Shown piece by piece: positions 15,189 through 22,542 of a DNA stretch of 23,873 nt. The number at the start of each line of letters is the position of its first letter. Positions within the stretch are counted from its first letter, which is position 1. The notes beneath the pieces were generated by a model. The model was not told the DNA's origin and did no database searches. It was given only the letters and a program-made list of their open reading frames with translations. Origin of the DNA: a virus; IMG/VR virus record IMGVR_UViG_3300035034_003473, positions 1-23,873 of that record; one strand, written 5' to 3'. The position numbers and the translations under genes are program-made.

Positions 15189-15587
15189 ATGAAAGACTTA
15201 TTTTCGATAGTAGGTAATTACGCACTAAACTTTATAGCTATAATTGTTGTTGTGTTGACTGCAATACCTAATACTTTTGCACAGATAATATTAATGTCTA
15301 AGTCTACGGCTACTTTAAAAAAAGCTAGTGGTATGGCATTTGAAGATGCTTTAAATATTGATATAGCTTTTAATTCTATATATAAAGAATTTTGGCAATT
15401 AAGCATGGCAAAAACTTTAATGTATGAGTTTGGTAAACCTGGTGAAACTTTATCTTACGCCATGAAAAAGAACTTTGATTTAAATAATATGACCATATTC
15501 GGTCATATAATAAAATTATTGGTAACTATAGTAGATTTTTCAACTTGGTTTTCTGGTGGTCATTTTAATTTAAAAAACCTGAAGTGA
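15189..15587 (+). CDS. Hypothetical late membrane protein
   Basis: A 132-residue protein with a hydrophobic segment at about 11-33 (YALNFIAIIVVVLTAIPNTF) that reads as either an uncleaved membrane anchor or a signal-like helix ending near TFAQ. A second, weaker hydrophobic stretch lies at about 105-118 (IKLLVTIVDFSTWF). The family is unknown. It stands between the fibre genes and the lysis group, so a role in the envelope is plausible. Confidence 0.5.
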   Translation: MKDLFSIVGNYALNFIAIIVVVLTAIPNTFAQIILMSKSTATLKKASGMAFEDALNIDIAFNSIYKEFWQLSMAKTLMYEFGKPGETLSYAMKKNFDLNNMTIFGHIIKLLVTIVDFSTWFSGGHFNLKNLK

Positions 15588-15627
15588 ATCAACTTTTATA
15601 ATTAATAAATTAAAACAAACAAACAAA

Positions 15628-15966
15628 ATGAAAAAATTTTTCAAAACACAAAAAACAATAATCCATATTATTTTAGGATTAATTCTATTCACTCCAATAG
15701 TGCTTGTACTAGATTTTGAATCACTAAGATGGTTTGAAATGATATTAGTGAATGCTATTGCTGGATTTTGTATAGGCGGCATATTTGAGATTATTCAAGC
15801 TTATTTAAGTGGCAGGAATTCTTCAAATAAGTTTATGCAATTCTTGTATAAATACCATTTCACCAGTAGAAATTCCAAGACAAAAGAAAGCTACAAGGAC
15901 ATGGCGTTAGTAGGTTTAGGTTTTGTAATTGCAGGATTGGCGTGGCATTTTATTTTCAACACATAG
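15628..15966 (+). CDS. Three-segment membrane protein of the lysis region
   Basis: A 112-residue protein with predicted membrane helices at about 12-30, 37-58 and 92-110, separated by a basic loop (SGRNSSNKFMQFLYKYHF). Topology and location before the endolysin suit a holin or antiholin-like protein. Similar small membrane proteins are common in Bacteroidota phage lysis regions, but I cannot name a family. It is followed after 5 bp by the next gene's ATG at 15972. Confidence 0.55.
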   Translation: MKKFFKTQKTIIHIILGLILFTPIVLVLDFESLRWFEMILVNAIAGFCIGGIFEIIQAYLSGRNSSNKFMQFLYKYHFTSRNSKTKESYKDMALVGLGFVIAGLAWHFIFNT

Positions 15967-15971
15967 CAAGA

Positions 15972-16307
15972 ATGACAGACATAAAAAAAGAGGAGCTTAA
16001 AAGGAATCTTACAGCAGGAGTTACCTTGGCAAACTTAGTGGTACTGCTTTCACTTGGGTGGTATGCTGCGCAATGGCAGCAACGTGTAGATTTGCACATT
16101 GTGAATTCTGGAATACGAGATAAGGCGTTATCTAAGGAAATTAAAACGCATGTGCAAGACGCAGATAAACACATGCCTTTGCAAACAAAAAACATTCTTT
16201 TTGTTCCTAGAGCAGAATGGAACATTCAGGTAAAATCTTTTGAAGATATTTTGATTAGAATAGACAAGAATGTAGACAACTTAAACAGAAAAATAGACAA
16301 CAAATAA
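15972..16307 (+). CDS. Single-pass membrane protein, possible spanin-like lysis factor
   Basis: I place the start at the ATG at 15972 (MTDIKKEELKR...), because the in-frame ATG at 15942 lies inside the preceding gene. The product is 111 residues: a short charged N-terminus, one membrane helix at about 13-33 (TLANLVVLLSLGWYAAQW), then a periplasm-type soluble part ending in a coiled-coil-like heptad stretch (IDKNVDNLNRKIDNK). This is the layout of an inner-membrane spanin. A partner lipoprotein is not visible. The spanin role is inferred from topology and position. Confidence 0.55.
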   Translation: MTDIKKEELKRNLTAGVTLANLVVLLSLGWYAAQWQQRVDLHIVNSGIRDKALSKEIKTHVQDADKHMPLQTKNILFVPRAEWNIQVKSFEDILIRIDKNVDNLNRKIDNK

Positions 16308-16313
16308 GTTTGC

Positions 16314-16892
16314 ATGGTAACCATAGAAAAGCATCACCAACTTATTCCGGTACAAATACGTCCGTATCTTATTCCTTTTATGATGAAGGAATTCTCGGTT
16401 AAAAACGAAGCACTTTTTGATGGAGTTGAAGCTAAGGTGGTAGATATTTCAATTCATAATTCTTTAGGAAAAATTATTCGGTTGCTTTGTGAAAAAGCCA
16501 TTAAGCCCATTCCAGATTTAGAACGTTTTTCTATTTTTATAAGGGTAAAAAACTCCTATCCAAAAAAACAATGGAATGCAGAAATGTACAAATACAGTTC
16601 TGGAAACTATGCGTTTTTGCATCTTCCAAAAGAAGGAGTGGACGTAATTAACAATCATTTTGAAGGCGTGTTTTCTCAATCATTGCTTTTTTTCTTAGAA
16701 GGCTACAGCTCTTCAAAAGATTCTGAAGGTCTACGTGCGGGCGTTCACTTATTTATGCTTAAATACAACTTGTATGATTTTGAAATAGACCCAGAAGCTC
16801 TGCGCCGTTCTTATTACCGCTATCAAAAAGAAGATAAGCGGCTGTCTTTTTTCTGCTCAAAAAAGTCGAACAGAAACATTAAGTGTTCATAG
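16314..16892 (+). CDS. Hypothetical phage protein between lysis genes
   Basis: A 192-residue soluble protein without recognised domains. The region IPDLERFSIFIRVKNSYPKKQW and the helical segment SEGLRAGVHLFMLKYNLYDF look well conserved in type. The C-terminal YYRYQKEDKRLSFFCSKKSN is basic. It begins 6 bp after the preceding gene and ends at the late promoter of the endolysin gene, so it closes the operon started at 10529. The function is unknown. Confidence 0.55.
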   Translation: MVTIEKHHQLIPVQIRPYLIPFMMKEFSVKNEALFDGVEAKVVDISIHNSLGKIIRLLCEKAIKPIPDLERFSIFIRVKNSYPKKQWNAEMYKYSSGNYAFLHLPKEGVDVINNHFEGVFSQSLLFFLEGYSSSKDSEGLRAGVHLFMLKYNLYDFEIDPEALRRSYYRYQKEDKRLSFFCSKKSNRNIKCS

Positions 16893-16928
16893 TGTCACAC
16901 CAAATAGGCTGAGTATTCTGCAAATTTG
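16892..16928 (+). promoter_or_regulatory. Putative late promoter (site A) for the lysis genes
   Basis: GTGTCACACC at 16892-16901, 19 nt, then CAAATTTG at 16921-16928 (one mismatch to TAnnTTTG). Transcription would start near 16934. The in-frame GTG at 16928 would then lie before the transcript begins, which supports the ATG at 16952 as the endolysin start. Confidence 0.65.
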
Positions 16929-16951
16929 TGGAAGATACTAATACAAGCAAA

Positions 16952-17359
16952 ATGCAACTCACGGCTAACTTCCATTTATCAGAATTTATAGAAAGTGTTT
17001 TTTTTGATGCTGAAAGTCAAAAGAAAGTAATTGAGCTATACAACACTAATGCTGAAGTAAGACAGAACATTTTAAAACTGGCTAAGCAGTTACAAGTTTT
17101 AAGAAATCACACAGGTAAGGCTATACATATTAATATAGCGTTTAGGCCTTTGTTTTGGGAGCTAAAGCAACGCAGAAGCGGAAGAAGTAAACACGTTAAA
17201 GGTTTAGCGGCTGACTTAAAAGTAAAAGGAATGACTTCTAATCAAGTTTTTAATGAAATTGAAAAGCTGATTTCTTTAGGAAAAATGATGCAAGGTGGAT
17301 TAAGTGCTTACTCCACTTTTGTACATTACGATATTAGAGGGACTAGAGCGCGTTGGTAA
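16952..17359 (+). CDS. M15-family peptidase, endolysin
   Basis: A 135-residue peptidoglycan peptidase of the Peptidase_M15_3 / D-Ala-D-Ala carboxypeptidase type. The metal-site pattern SKHVKGLAAD gives H81 and D88, and the second His is H125 in TFVHYDIRG. The N-terminus MQLTANFHLSEF is the usual opening of this family. An in-frame GTG at 16928 would add eight residues but overlaps the promoter -7 box, so I prefer the ATG. There is no signal peptide, so release should depend on a holin; a holin-like gene follows directly at 17379. The size is typical for the family. Confidence 0.85.
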   Translation: MQLTANFHLSEFIESVFFDAESQKKVIELYNTNAEVRQNILKLAKQLQVLRNHTGKAIHINIAFRPLFWELKQRRSGRSKHVKGLAADLKVKGMTSNQVFNEIEKLISLGKMMQGGLSAYSTFVHYDIRGTRARW

Positions 17360-17378
17360 AAACATTCAAAATAAAAAC

Positions 17379-17864
17379 ATGCCAGAAAAAAAGCAATCTT
17401 ATAAAGACAGAAACGGAACTACAAGAGTAGGTGATGCTTTGCGTTGGTTAGCAGACCAAGGAAAAACCATTGCACCAGAACTGCTAAGTATAGCTGGACA
17501 GGTAACAAACATTAAAGCATTAGAAGATTTAGGAGATAAGATTAGGGGAGAAAGTGGTTTGTCAGACTTTGACAAGCAGCTTCTTCTGGGTCAGTTGGCA
17601 TTAGACAAAGAAGAAATGCAATCTATATCTAATCGCTGGAATTCTGACATGGTTTCAGATTCATGGCTTAGCAAGAACATTAGGCCTATGACGTTGGCTT
17701 TCTTGCTTATTTGCATGTTTGTATTTGTCATGCTAGACAGTTCAATTGAAGGTTTTGTGGTTGCAAAAGAATGGGTGGAGTTGCTTAAGAATCTACTCAT
17801 TACCGTATGTCTGGCTTACTTTGGAAGCCGTGGCATAGAAAAATTCAAAAAAATATCTAAATAA
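17379..17864 (+). CDS. 3TM-type phage holin (GTA_holin_3TM-like)
   Basis: The start is taken at the ATG at 17379 (MPEKKQSYKDR...); the longer frame from 17304 runs through the endolysin gene. The product has 161 residues: a soluble N-terminus of about 95 residues with a helical part (LSDFDKQLLLGQLALDKEEM), then SWLSKNIRPMTLAF, the W..RP motif of 3TM holins. Membrane helices follow at about 104-121 and 133-151, and the tail is basic (GIEKFKKISK). It lies 19 bp after the endolysin in the same short transcription unit, forming a lysis cassette. Confidence 0.75.
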   Translation: MPEKKQSYKDRNGTTRVGDALRWLADQGKTIAPELLSIAGQVTNIKALEDLGDKIRGESGLSDFDKQLLLGQLALDKEEMQSISNRWNSDMVSDSWLSKNIRPMTLAFLLICMFVFVMLDSSIEGFVVAKEWVELLKNLLITVCLAYFGSRGIEKFKKISK

Positions 17865-17876
17865 ACGAAAATAAAC

Positions 17877-17913
17877 GTGTCACACCGAAAATAACAACCT
17901 AGCTGCATCTTTG
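17877..17913 (+). promoter_or_regulatory. Putative late promoter (site B) for the head genes
   Basis: GTGTCACACC at 17877-17886, 19 nt, then CATCTTTG at 17906-17913 (one mismatch to TAnnTTTG). The first ten bases are identical to site A and the spacing is the same. The protease ATG is at 17930, so the leader would be about 10 nt. Confidence 0.65.
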
Positions 17914-17929
17914 GTAAAAATACCAATAG

Positions 17930-18799
17930 ATGGAACTTAATCGCAGTTTGCACGAAATTTCAAGAGGAGAATGGGCTTTTCATATTCCTAGTCTTTCTAC
18001 TTATTTGCCTATTGTGGCAGATTTGCTCCAGCGCAAAGCGATTACGTTACCTACTACTCAAAAAAGCTCCAGTATTAATTTTTTAGACCGTCAAGGCTAT
18101 CGTGTTTCTGCATTAGATGTAATGGAAGGCAATGCCAGGCAAGAAGTAGTTGGCTATGCTTCTGCTATTGGTCCATTAATGAAGTATTCAGATTTGTGTA
18201 CGGTTGGTGCAGACAAGCTTACCAATGACATTGAGATGATGATGTCTTTCCCAAACGTAAAAGGAATAGTCCTTAATGTAGATGGTCCAGGAGGTGGAGT
18301 TTCTGCCGTTTCGGAATTTGAGCGTTTGGCAGCCAATAAGACTAAGCCGATTGTGGCATTGGTTGATATGTGTGCGTCTGCACATTATTGGGCTTCCTGC
18401 TTGGTTGCAGACCACATCATGGCGAGTAATTCAATTTCTGCATGCGTAGGAAGCATTGGCGTGATGATGTCTTTTGCAGATAATCAAAAATATTTAGAAG
18501 AAAAAGGAATTGTCTTTCACGAAATATACGCTCCCCAAAGTGAGCACAAGAATTTAGCATTTAAACTGGCTAGAGAAGGAAAGTATGAAATGATTAAAGA
18601 AGAATACCTTTCTCCTACGGCTAAACGCTTTCAGGCAGATGTACGCGCAGCTCGTCCAAACCTTAAGGAAGAAGTAGGCGTGCTAACCGGTAAAACATTT
18701 GGAGCGGAAGAAGCTAAAGAATACGGCATGATAGACAGTGTCGGCAGCCTAAAAAAGGCAATAGATATGGTCATGATGCTTTCAGAACTTAAATATTAA
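17930..18799 (+). CDS. Prohead protease, S49 (SppA/lambda C-like) family
   Basis: A 289-residue serine protease that should cleave the scaffold part of the capsid precursor during head maturation. The ClpP/crotonase-type core shows VKGIVLNVDGPGGGVSA at about 107-125. The nucleophile is S150 in CASAHYWAS and the general-base Lys is K207 in SEHKNLAF. The C-terminal LTGKTFGAEEAKEYGMIDSVG matches the family ending. It lies 18 bp before the capsid gene, as usual for protease-capsid pairs. It shows no signal peptide, in contrast to host SppA. A C-terminal scaffold tail as in lambda C is absent; the scaffold is instead fused to the capsid. Confidence 0.88.
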   Translation: MELNRSLHEISRGEWAFHIPSLSTYLPIVADLLQRKAITLPTTQKSSSINFLDRQGYRVSALDVMEGNARQEVVGYASAIGPLMKYSDLCTVGADKLTNDIEMMMSFPNVKGIVLNVDGPGGGVSAVSEFERLAANKTKPIVALVDMCASAHYWASCLVADHIMASNSISACVGSIGVMMSFADNQKYLEEKGIVFHEIYAPQSEHKNLAFKLAREGKYEMIKEEYLSPTAKRFQADVRAARPNLKEEVGVLTGKTFGAEEAKEYGMIDSVGSLKKAIDMVMMLSELKY

Positions 18800-18817
18800 C
18801 CCTAAATAGAAGTACCC

Positions 18818-21025
18818 ATGAAACGATTAGCCAGTACAATTAGTTTTCTGTATGCGCTGCTAGGTATTAGCGCATTACCGAAAGAAGAAGGAAAGCTCGC
18901 CTTTGATGAAGAGCAGAAGCAAAAAATAACAGAAGCCCTTGGAGAAAAGGACTATTCGCTTTTGGTTGCAAGAATAAACAAAGAGCTGAAAAGCGAAGTA
19001 GACAGCAAAGCTGAAAAGGATGCACTTAAAGACCAGATTGCAGCTGCAAGAGCAGAATTCCGTTCTTCTCTAGAAGGTTCTGGATACACAGAAGAAGAGA
19101 TTGCAGAAATGGCAGGCGAAGGTTCTAATTCAGATTTAGGACAACATTCAGCAAAACCAGATTCTGTTGAGCCTAATGCAGCTCTAGATAGTCTAGTTGC
19201 TGATTTTACGGCATACCGCAAAAAAACGGATGCAATGATAAAAAAACTGGTTGAAGAAGAAGAGCCAGATAAACATAAAAATGCTAAAAATATGAATTTA
19301 GGCATAGCACATAGTGCTACTCACTTGTTTGCGCAGAACTCCGCTGTTATGGCGTTTGATGGGCGTAACTGGAACAGAAGAGCAGCCGGTATTTCTAAGA
19401 CGAAAACCGACTGGAATGGCACTGCAGGTAAAGTAAATGTTGAGAAATTAAACGGTGATGTAGATTTATACTTTCGTGAAAATCCTTCAACTATAGATAG
19501 CTTGCATAGAGATATGTTGGAGCTTCCTTCATTTTGGCCAAGACGTATAAATGTATCTGATCAAGTTGCTGACGGTAGAATAGTTTCTGATGAAGTTACT
19601 CAGGTTAGAAAATTGCCTTGGTTAGCAAAAAACAAACAAAAGATTCAGCCAGAAGTACGTAAAGTATTTCCAGTCTCTATTGATGTTGAATGGACAGGAA
19701 ACGACTTACAAAGTTTAGAAGAGTCTTGGTTAAATAGATTTGTAGATAATGGTAGTGGTCCTTACAAGATGGCATTTGTTCAATTCTTAGTTTCAGAGCT
19801 AATGAAGAAAGCTAGAAACGAAGATCGAATTTCTTCTGTAAAAGGGGTACACGTAGAAACTCCAGACAACGCTACCGTTGCAGGAAGATTCATAAACAGA
19901 CAAGATGGTTTGTTGTACCAGTTGTTTAGAGCGGTGTATGCAGATAAAAAAGTAAAAGTTCCTTCTTTAGGCTTACCAACTGCTGAAAACATTGTTGATT
20001 ATGTAGAAGCTACTGTACGTGAAAATCTTACTGAAGAAATCAGAGAGAATACAGACTTAGTTTATTACATGGAGCCTGATCACATCAAGCTTTATAGAAC
20101 ACGTAAAAAAGAGTTGTTTGGAAATTACAAGACCACCACTACCGCAGATTATGACACTATAGAAAATTACACTAACATTAGAATGGTACCATTACATGAT
20201 TTAGCCGGAACAAATGTGCATTTTATCACTTTTGATGATAATATTGAAATCTTAGAGAACCTGCCAAATGAAAAATCTATCTTAACTTTTCAAATGTTAC
20301 GACGTATGATTTATGGTCATGGAGATTATAAATATGGTGTAGGCTTTAAGCATTTAGGTACAGAAGTAGAAGAAGGAGACCCGGATGCTTTTAAGGTGCA
20401 AAGTGTATGGACTAATGGAGTTTTCCCATTTAAGAAAGATTTCTTTATTCCGTTTTTTGACAATGCAACTGGTAAGTTGGTGGTTAAGTACAGTAACTTG
20501 GTTATTCAGTCGGGTTTTGAAACTAACATTACTGCCTTAGACAAAACCAATTTGTTTGAAGGACAGATTGTAAAGATAAAAGGAAATACAAGCGGTGTTA
20601 CTGCTTCCTTGGTACACAATACTACTTTTATCTTGGCAGGTGATGCTAACTTTGATTTATCTAGTGGCGGAACAATTACGCTAGTTGTAGACGCGGCTCT
20701 TAATTTGAAGGAGCTAAGCAGAACTACAGCACCAGCAATTAATGCGGCAGAAATACACGAATTTAGCGGTGCAGTAATAGATGTGAAGGACGGGTTGAAT
20801 CAAGCCTTTAACGGATCAGCTACTACCGTAACTGGTATTGAGAATGGTAACTATAACCAAAAGTTGACCATTACTAACGTAACAGCCCCAACTGCAAATT
20901 TAACGGTAAGCAACGTAGTTGGAAATATAGCAGTAGCATCTAATGCAGTAATTAAGGCGGGAGATGAGTTAGTGCTGATTTTTGTAGATGGCGTGTGGGT
21001 TGAGTATTCTCGAACCATAGCCTAG
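18818..21025 (+). CDS. Major capsid precursor with fused scaffold and C-terminal beta domain
   Basis: A 735-residue protein. Residues about 1-160 are highly charged and helical (EEQKQKITEALGEKDYSLL, then SEVDSKAEKDALKDQIAAAR), like the delta/scaffold domain of HK97-type capsids. Residues about 165-555 form the likely capsid fold, starting near the AAGISKTKTDW segment; cleavage by the upstream protease would fall around 155-185. Residues about 560-735 are Thr/Asn/Val-rich, with a run of beta strands ending VDGVWVEYSRTIA, probably a surface decoration domain. The gene directly follows the S49 protease. A strong terminator follows it at 21033-21068. The capsid call rests on protease linkage, size and architecture. 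Confidence 0.75.
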   Translation: MKRLASTISFLYALLGISALPKEEGKLAFDEEQKQKITEALGEKDYSLLVARINKELKSEVDSKAEKDALKDQIAAARAEFRSSLEGSGYTEEEIAEMAGEGSNSDLGQHSAKPDSVEPNAALDSLVADFTAYRKKTDAMIKKLVEEEEPDKHKNAKNMNLGIAHSATHLFAQNSAVMAFDGRNWNRRAAGISKTKTDWNGTAGKVNVEKLNGDVDLYFRENPSTIDSLHRDMLELPSFWPRRINVSDQVADGRIVSDEVTQVRKLPWLAKNKQKIQPEVRKVFPVSIDVEWTGNDLQSLEESWLNRFVDNGSGPYKMAFVQFLVSELMKKARNEDRISSVKGVHVETPDNATVAGRFINRQDGLLYQLFRAVYADKKVKVPSLGLPTAENIVDYVEATVRENLTEEIRENTDLVYYMEPDHIKLYRTRKKELFGNYKTTTTADYDTIENYTNIRMVPLHDLAGTNVHFITFDDNIEILENLPNEKSILTFQMLRRMIYGHGDYKYGVGFKHLGTEVEEGDPDAFKVQSVWTNGVFPFKKDFFIPFFDNATGKLVVKYSNLVIQSGFETNITALDKTNLFEGQIVKIKGNTSGVTASLVHNTTFILAGDANFDLSSGGTITLVVDAALNLKELSRTTAPAINAAEIHEFSGAVIDVKDGLNQAFNGSATTVTGIENGNYNQKLTITNVTAPTANLTVSNVVGNIAVASNAVIKAGDELVLIFVDGVWVEYSRTIA

Positions 21026-21032
21026 AAATTTC

Positions 21033-21068
21033 ACTAAGGCGGTTTACACAATCGCCTTAGTTTTTTTT
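21033..21068 (+). terminator. Strong rho-independent terminator after the capsid gene
   Basis: A perfect 9-bp stem ACTAAGGCG/CGCCTTAGT with an 11-nt loop, followed by eight T. The next gene starts only 36 bp later, with no GTCACAY promoter between, so its expression would need read-through or an unrecognised promoter. Confidence 0.9.
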
Positions 21069-21103
21069 GATTTTAAATAATATTTTTAAACAATAATTTT
21101 ATC

Positions 21104-21919
21104 ATGGAAGTTTTAGATAAAAAACGAAACACCTCTAGTCCTGGAGGACCACAGCCAAAGCAGAATTACATTACTGTAATTAAGTTACAGGACTTGCTGC
21201 AAATCCCTACTCCAAATGCAAAAGGAATTTTGCACGAAGGTATATTTCAGCTAAAAACAGGAACTGAGCCTTTAAGCTTATATAACACCCCTAGTTTTCA
21301 AGACCTAAGTTTTGAAAGTGATGGAGAAGAAGATGCAGCACTTATTAATAAGACATTTGCTATTCGTTACCCAGGAGACCATTTGGAGATTAGAGAATTT
21401 GTTCACGCAAGACAAGACATTGAAGTAATTGTATTATTCGGTTCTTGCAGTGGGCAGAGAAAAACCATTCTTGGACGTGATTGTGCAGCAATGAAAATGC
21501 GTGCCAACTTGGTAAGCAATAATGAAAGTACGCATTATGAGCTTACTTTTAGCAATATGAATAATGACAATATTGTTCCTGGCTTTTACGATGGACCAGA
21601 CCCGGTGTCTACTCCATTTGTAGCGCCAACTGTTGCTTTAGCCTTGACTATTGCAAATGGGGTATTGGTACAATTGCCTTCTTCTGCAACCGCAGAAGCG
21701 GTAAGTGTTGCAAGTACAGATTTAACTGCTGGAACATTTGTTTCTGTTCTTGGTGGTGGTGGTGCAGACCCTGCTGTTATTTCAGACGGAGCTGCAACTG
21801 CCGGAACATTTATCCTGAAAGATGGTGTTTCCTTCATTGGTTTAGATGGAGCGAGAATACTCTTTGAAGTATTTGAAAACGCTACTACAACTTTCTTTAT
21901 TGAGCGAAGTAGAGCATAG
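21104..21919 (+). CDS. Phage structural protein, head decoration or tail-tube type
   Basis: A 271-residue protein with a Pro/Lys-rich N-terminus (SSPGGPQPKQ), a beta-rich central part (ITVIKLQDLLQIPTP, then DLSFESDGEEDAAL) and a C-terminal 100 residues rich in Ala, Thr, Val and Gly (GTFVSVLGGGGADPAVI), ending FFIERSRA. Composition and repeat-like strands suggest a virion surface or tube protein. It is framed by terminators on both sides (21033-21068 and 21939-21970), so its level can be set apart from the capsid. No family name can be given. Confidence 0.55.
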   Translation: MEVLDKKRNTSSPGGPQPKQNYITVIKLQDLLQIPTPNAKGILHEGIFQLKTGTEPLSLYNTPSFQDLSFESDGEEDAALINKTFAIRYPGDHLEIREFVHARQDIEVIVLFGSCSGQRKTILGRDCAAMKMRANLVSNNESTHYELTFSNMNNDNIVPGFYDGPDPVSTPFVAPTVALALTIANGVLVQLPSSATAEAVSVASTDLTAGTFVSVLGGGGADPAVISDGAATAGTFILKDGVSFIGLDGARILFEVFENATTTFFIERSRA

Positions 21920-21938
21920 ATTTTTTGTGATTTGTTTG

Positions 21939-21970
21939 AAAAGCCTCTTTGTAATGAAGGGGCTTTTTTT
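21939..21970 (+). terminator. Rho-independent terminator
   Basis: The stem AAAAGCCTCTTT pairs with GAAGGGGCTTTT (two G-T wobbles) around the loop GTAAT, and T continue to 21970. It lies 19 bp after the preceding stop and just upstream of late promoter C. Confidence 0.85.
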
Positions 21971-21973
21971 GTA

Positions 21974-22010
21974 GTGTCACATCCTGAGGATTGATGTCTA
22001 CTTACTTTAG
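21974..22010 (+). promoter_or_regulatory. Putative late promoter (site C) for the packaging-side genes
   Basis: GTGTCACATC at 21974-21983, 19 nt, then TACTTTAG at 22003-22010 (one mismatch to TAnnTTTG). It begins 4 bp after a terminator T-run, and the next ATG is at 22040. The position right after a terminator is what a real promoter would need. Confidence 0.65.
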
Positions 22011-22039
22011 ATGCGATTAATCAAATTAAACCCATAGTT

Positions 22040-22537
22040 ATGGATAAGAAAAAAGTAATTAACAAAATTAAAGATGCCGAATTGAACGAAAGACAACGTT
22101 TCTCTGCCTTAATTCCTGCGCTTAGTTCTGCGCCAAGAAAGAATCTTTCTCTCACTGCGCATTACAACAGATCAGGATTTTCAAAAGACCGCTTAAAGTC
22201 TTTGATTTACGATGTGCAAAAGGCTTGGAGCATTTCTGATGCAGAATTGCGTAATGCAGTTTTTGTAGTGAAAAAAGGAAAAAAGGCTAAAAAAAGCAAA
22301 AAAGCAGATTTAGGTAAAGAAGATGAAACTCAAACTGAGGAAGAAAAAGCAAACGCCTTACAGCAAGCTAATGAAGAACTGAAAGCCTTGGACTTAGAAA
22401 AAGCAGGCTACCACGAATTTAAAGGCTTGGCTTTTACGTTGGCAAAGCTGCTTGATGTGGAGTTGCAAGACAAAACAAGTGCAACCCTGAGCGCTTTCTT
22501 AGCTGAACAAAAAAAAAGTTTGGAGCAAGGGGAGTAA
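22040..22537 (+). CDS. Hypothetical late protein, upstream partner of a likely -1 frameshift
   Basis: A 165-residue basic-to-acidic protein. The N-terminal 75 residues are helical (NERQRFSALIPALSSAPRKN). The centre is a Lys-rich then Glu-rich linker (KKGKKAKKSKKADLGKED). The C-terminus is helical (AGYHEFKGLAFTLAKLL). Near its 3' end it contains nine consecutive A (22509-22517), giving the slippery string A AAA AAA in frame, 19 bp before its TAA. A -1 slip would continue into the next gene to give a fusion of about 321 residues. No family is recognised. The layout resembles lambda G/GT, but the location next to the terminase does not. Confidence 0.6.
   Translation: MDKKKVINKIKDAELNERQRFSALIPALSSAPRKNLSLTAHYNRSGFSKDRLKSLIYDVQKAWSISDAELRNAVFVVKKGKKAKKSKKADLGKEDETQTEEEKANALQQANEELKALDLEKAGYHEFKGLAFTLAKLLDVELQDKTSATLSAFLAEQKKSLEQGE
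22509..22518 (+). promoter_or_regulatory. Slippery A9-G site, putative -1 frameshift signal
   Basis: Nine A then G. The zero-frame codons AAA AAA (22511-22516) preceded by A form a classic A_AAA_AAA heptamer. The -1 frame opens after a stop at 22504-22506 and stays open to 23004, so a slip here joins the two genes. RNA polymerase slippage on the same run would have the same effect. Confidence 0.5.
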
Positions 22538-22542
22538 GAGAG

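Noticed and set aside
16928-16951. GTG start extending the endolysin by eight residues
   Set aside because: It overlaps the -7 box of the promoter at 16892-16928, and the family normally begins at MQLT-like sequence, so the ATG at 16952 is better.
18952-19305. Minus-strand 117-codon ORF in the capsid gene
   Set aside because: It is a Ser/Ala-rich complement of the charged scaffold region, fully inside a well-supported gene.
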